From positions 13,819 to 77,818 of the forward strand of contig LWTK01000049.1 in the NCBI GenBank assembly GCA_003326205.1: 64,000 nucleotides of DNA, given 5' to 3'. The stretch comes from Nostoc sp. ATCC 43529. Lineage in GTDB: Bacteria > Cyanobacteriota > Cyanobacteriia > Cyanobacteriales > Nostocaceae. Positions 61,794 through 64,000 of the stretch are shown here, piece after piece. Numbering within the stretch: position 1 is the stretch's first letter; each line of letters starts with the position of its first letter. The position numbers and the translations under genes are program-made. Under the pieces are notes generated by a model. It was not told where the DNA came from and did no database searches. It saw nothing but the letters and a program-made list of their open reading frames with translations.

Positions 61794-64000
61794 ATGTCTG
61801 AATTGCTGCAAGCAGTCTTAGATAGTGAAGAAAAAAATGATTTGCGTTCCTTCATTAGTGAATTACGCCAACGAGAAAAGAAGTACTTGCTGCGAAATGA
61901 CATACTCAATGTATACGCTGAATATTGCTCCAAGTACCAGAAACCTGAGGAATTTTACACTACATCTGACTTAGGTAAACTCATTTACTACACTCAGGAA
62001 ATTATTCAAGAGGACTCAAACTTCTGTTTCATCATCCGTTCTAAAATTGCCAGTCAAGAAGTCTATTGGTTAACGTCAGACTTGAGCATTGAGCCGATGA
62101 CGGTGCAGGATTTACTCGATTTGCGCGATCGCCTGGTGAACAAATATCATCCTCACGAGGGCGACCTGCTAGAATTGGACTTCGGCCCGTTTTATGACTA
62201 CACCCCAGTCATCCGCGACCCGAAAAATATCGGTAAGGGGGTACAATTCCTCAACCGCTATCTATCCAGCAAAATATTTCAAGACTCCAAACAATTGCTG
62301 GAAAGCTTGTTGAATTTCTTGCGCTTGCACCAATACAACGGCGTGCAATTGTTGGTAAACGATCGCATTCAATCCCAACAGCAACTTTCCGATCAAGTGA
62401 AGAAAGCGATCGGTTTTGTTAGCGATCGCCCCGATGATGAACCCTATGAAAAATTCCGCTTCCAGTTGCAAACAATGGGTTTTGAACCGGGTTGGGGTAA
62501 CACCGCAGCACGCGTGCGAGACACCTTAAATATTCTCGATGAATTGATTGATTCTCCAGATCCTCAGACTTTAGAAGCCTTCATTTCTCGCGTTCCGATG
62601 ATTTTTAGAATCGTCCTCGTGTCAGCCCACGGATGGTTCGGCCAAGAAGGCGTTTTGGGGCGTCCCGACACTGGCGGTCAGGTGGTTTACGTCCTCGACC
62701 AAGCAAAAAGTCTAGAAAAACAGCTGCAAGAAGATGCTTTGCTAGCTGGCTTGGAAGGATTGAACGTCCAGCCAAAGGTGATTATTCTCAGCCGCTTGAT
62801 TCCTAATAGCGATGGTACCCTTTGTAATCAGCGACTAGAAAAAGTTCATGGCACAGAAAACGCCTGGATTTTGCGAGTACCTCTGCGGGACTTTAATCCA
62901 AACATGACTCAAAACTGGATTTCCCGATTTGAGTTTTGGCCTTATCTGGAAACTTTCGCCGTTGACTCAGAAAGAGAATTGCGGGCAGAATTTCAAGGTA
63001 GACCCGACTTAATAGTTGGTAACTATACTGATGGAAATTTAGTGGCATTTTTGTTGGCGCGGCGGATGAAAGTCACGCAATGTAATATTGCCCATGCTTT
63101 GGAAAAATCTAAATACTTGTTTAGTAACCTTTACTGGCAAGATTTAGAGGAAAAATATCATTTTTCCTTGCAATTTACAGCTGACTTAATTGCGATGAAT
63201 GCTGCCAATTTCATTATTAGCAGCACCTATCAAGAAATTGTGGGAACACCCGATAGTGTGGGACAGTACGAATCCTATAAATGTTTCACCATGCCGGAGT
63301 TATATCACGTAACCAACGGTATTGAATTATTCAGTCCCAAATTTAATGTTGTCCCGCCTGGAGTCAACGAAAATTACTACTTTCCCTACACGCGGACTCA
63401 AGATAGAGTAGAAAGCGATCGCCAGCGCCTTGCAGAAATGCTCTTTACCTTAGATGACCCCAGTCAAATCTTTGGTAAACTTGACGATCCTAACAAGCGC
63501 CCTCTGTTTTCAATGGCGCGTCTTGACCGCATCAAAAACCTCACAGGTTTAGCCGAATGCTTTGGTCAAAGTAAAGAATTACAAGAGCATTGCAACTTAA
63601 TTTTAGTAGCTGGTAAGTTGCGTGTAGAAGAATCCGACGATAACGAAGAACGCGATGAAATTGTCAAACTTTACCACACAATTGACGAATATAATCTCCA
63701 CGGAAAAATTCGCTGGTTGGGTGTGCGTTTGTCTAAAACTGATTCTGGTGAAATTTACCGAGTAATTGCCGATCGCCAAGGAATTTTTGTGCAACCAGCT
63801 TTATTTGAAGCTTTCGGTTTAACAATTTTAGAGGCGATGGTTTCAGGGTTACCCACTTTTGCCACACAGTTTGGCGGGCCGTTAGAAATTATTCAGAACA
63901 AAGTTAATGGCTTTTACATTAACCCGACAAATTTAGAAGAGACAGCAACAAGAATTGTGGATTTTGTCACTAAATGCGACCAAAATTCTCAGTATTGGGA
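61794..64000 (+). CDS. susA: Sucrose synthase (3' end outside window)
   Basis: At least 735 residues of a GT4-type enzyme that reversibly converts sucrose and UDP (or ADP) to fructose and the sugar nucleotide. The N-terminal regulatory half begins MSELLQAVLDSEEKNDLRSF. The catalytic GT-B part has VSAHGWFGQEGVLGRPDTGGQ, VGNYTDGNLVA, FSMARLDRIKNLTGL and QPALFEAFGLTILEAMVSGLP, with the Ex7E pattern. GGAG five bases before 61794 decides the start; an in-frame ATG at 61764 adds ten residues but has no ribosome site. About 70 residues are missing at the window edge. It links sucrose breakdown to glycogen, polysaccharide and, in heterocystous species, diazotrophic metabolism. Confidence 0.95.
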   Translation, partial: MSELLQAVLDSEEKNDLRSFISELRQREKKYLLRNDILNVYAEYCSKYQKPEEFYTTSDLGKLIYYTQEIIQEDSNFCFIIRSKIASQEVYWLTSDLSIEPMTVQDLLDLRDRLVNKYHPHEGDLLELDFGPFYDYTPVIRDPKNIGKGVQFLNRYLSSKIFQDSKQLLESLLNFLRLHQYNGVQLLVNDRIQSQQQLSDQVKKAIGFVSDRPDDEPYEKFRFQLQTMGFEPGWGNTAARVRDTLNILDELIDSPDPQTLEAFISRVPMIFRIVLVSAHGWFGQEGVLGRPDTGGQVVYVLDQAKSLEKQLQEDALLAGLEGLNVQPKVIILSRLIPNSDGTLCNQRLEKVHGTENAWILRVPLRDFNPNMTQNWISRFEFWPYLETFAVDSERELRAEFQGRPDLIVGNYTDGNLVAFLLARRMKVTQCNIAHALEKSKYLFSNLYWQDLEEKYHFSLQFTADLIAMNAANFIISSTYQEIVGTPDSVGQYESYKCFTMPELYHVTNGIELFSPKFNVVPPGVNENYYFPYTRTQDRVESDRQRLAEMLFTLDDPSQIFGKLDDPNKRPLFSMARLDRIKNLTGLAECFGQSKELQEHCNLILVAGKLRVEESDDNEERDEIVKLYHTIDEYNLHGKIRWLGVRLSKTDSGEIYRVIADRQGIFVQPALFEAFGLTILEAMVSGLPTFATQFGGPLEIIQNKVNGFYINPTNLEETATRIVDFVTKCDQNSQYW

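Noticed and set aside
61658-61933. Minus-strand 91-codon frame overlapping the susA start
   Set aside because: It overlaps the coding start of sucrose synthase and has no motif.

Overview
The window looks like chromosomal DNA of a filamentous, probably heterocyst-forming cyanobacterium (Nostocales; Nostoc/Calothrix/Tolypothrix type). Seen directly: many GCGATCGC (HIP1) octamers, 7-bp tandem repeats of the GGCAATA, AATTCAA and CTGAATT kind, many short palindromic or MITE-like elements, and a typical cyanobacterial gene set (sucrose synthase, ABC1/UbiB kinase, fused PyrF-PyrE, DUF4359, TIGR03792, Uma2 nuclease). The species cannot be fixed from this sequence alone.

Layout. 0-0.2 kb: 3' end of a gene ending in an 11-residue tandem repeat. 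0.9-5.5 kb: cytochrome P450, 2OG-Fe(II) oxygenase, MATE exporter and O-methyltransferase, a small accessory or specialised-metabolism patch. 6.3-8.9 kb: M1 aminopeptidase with HEAT repeats. 9.8-19.3 kb: an extracellular polysaccharide locus with three GT4 glycosyltransferases, a Wzc-like co-polymerase/kinase, a Wzy-like polymerase and a Wzx-like flippase. 19.7-22.7 kb: ABC1 kinase, a small membrane protein and a Uma2 nuclease. 22.7-33.3 kb: a second glycosylation locus, mostly a compact minus-strand operon with three tandem GT-A paralogues, a GT10-like enzyme, two GT4 enzymes, another GT-A enzyme and an ABC exporter. That exporter carries two tandem histidine-kinase DHp-like segments at its C-terminus. 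33.7-38.2 kb: housekeeping genes (glyoxalase II, L9, DnaB, FKBP and small proteins). 38.4-44.0 kb: a three-gene operon of winged-helix-like protein, P-loop ATPase, and a fusion of DEDDy exonuclease, Cas4/AddB-like Fe-S nuclease and FtsK motor. 44.3-47.7 kb: Tat-targeted molybdopterin oxidoreductase, PyrF-PyrE and an AI-2E family permease. 47.9-51.5 kb: two RTX-repeat proteins flanking a broken glycosyltransferase. 51.5-53.8 kb: a gene-poor, repeat-rich stretch with a 228-bp tandem duplication. 53.8-56.2 kb: Mce/MlaD protein and MlaF-type ATPase. 56.9-60.1 kb: threonine aldolase, CobA and CbiX/SirB, DUF4359. 60.2 kb: tRNA-His. 60.5-61.0 kb: nested palindromic elements. 61.2 kb: a 38-codon membrane microprotein. 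61.8 kb to the end: susA, cut by the window edge.

How the genes work together. The two glycan loci together could build, flip, polymerise and export surface polysaccharide or glycolipid. The first is Wzx/Wzy-type and the second uses an ABC exporter; neither shows an initiating phosphoglycosyltransferase or an outer-membrane Wza in this window. The CbiX-CobA pair acts on the siroheme/cobalamin branch. The MlaF-MlaD pair lacks its permease here.

The best candidate for an undescribed system is the 38.4-44.0 kb operon: a DNA translocase fused to two different nuclease domains and partnered with an ATPase. Second is the ABC exporter with kinase-like DHp segments but no kinase ATPase domain. All functional statements come from reading motifs by eye; no database search was run.
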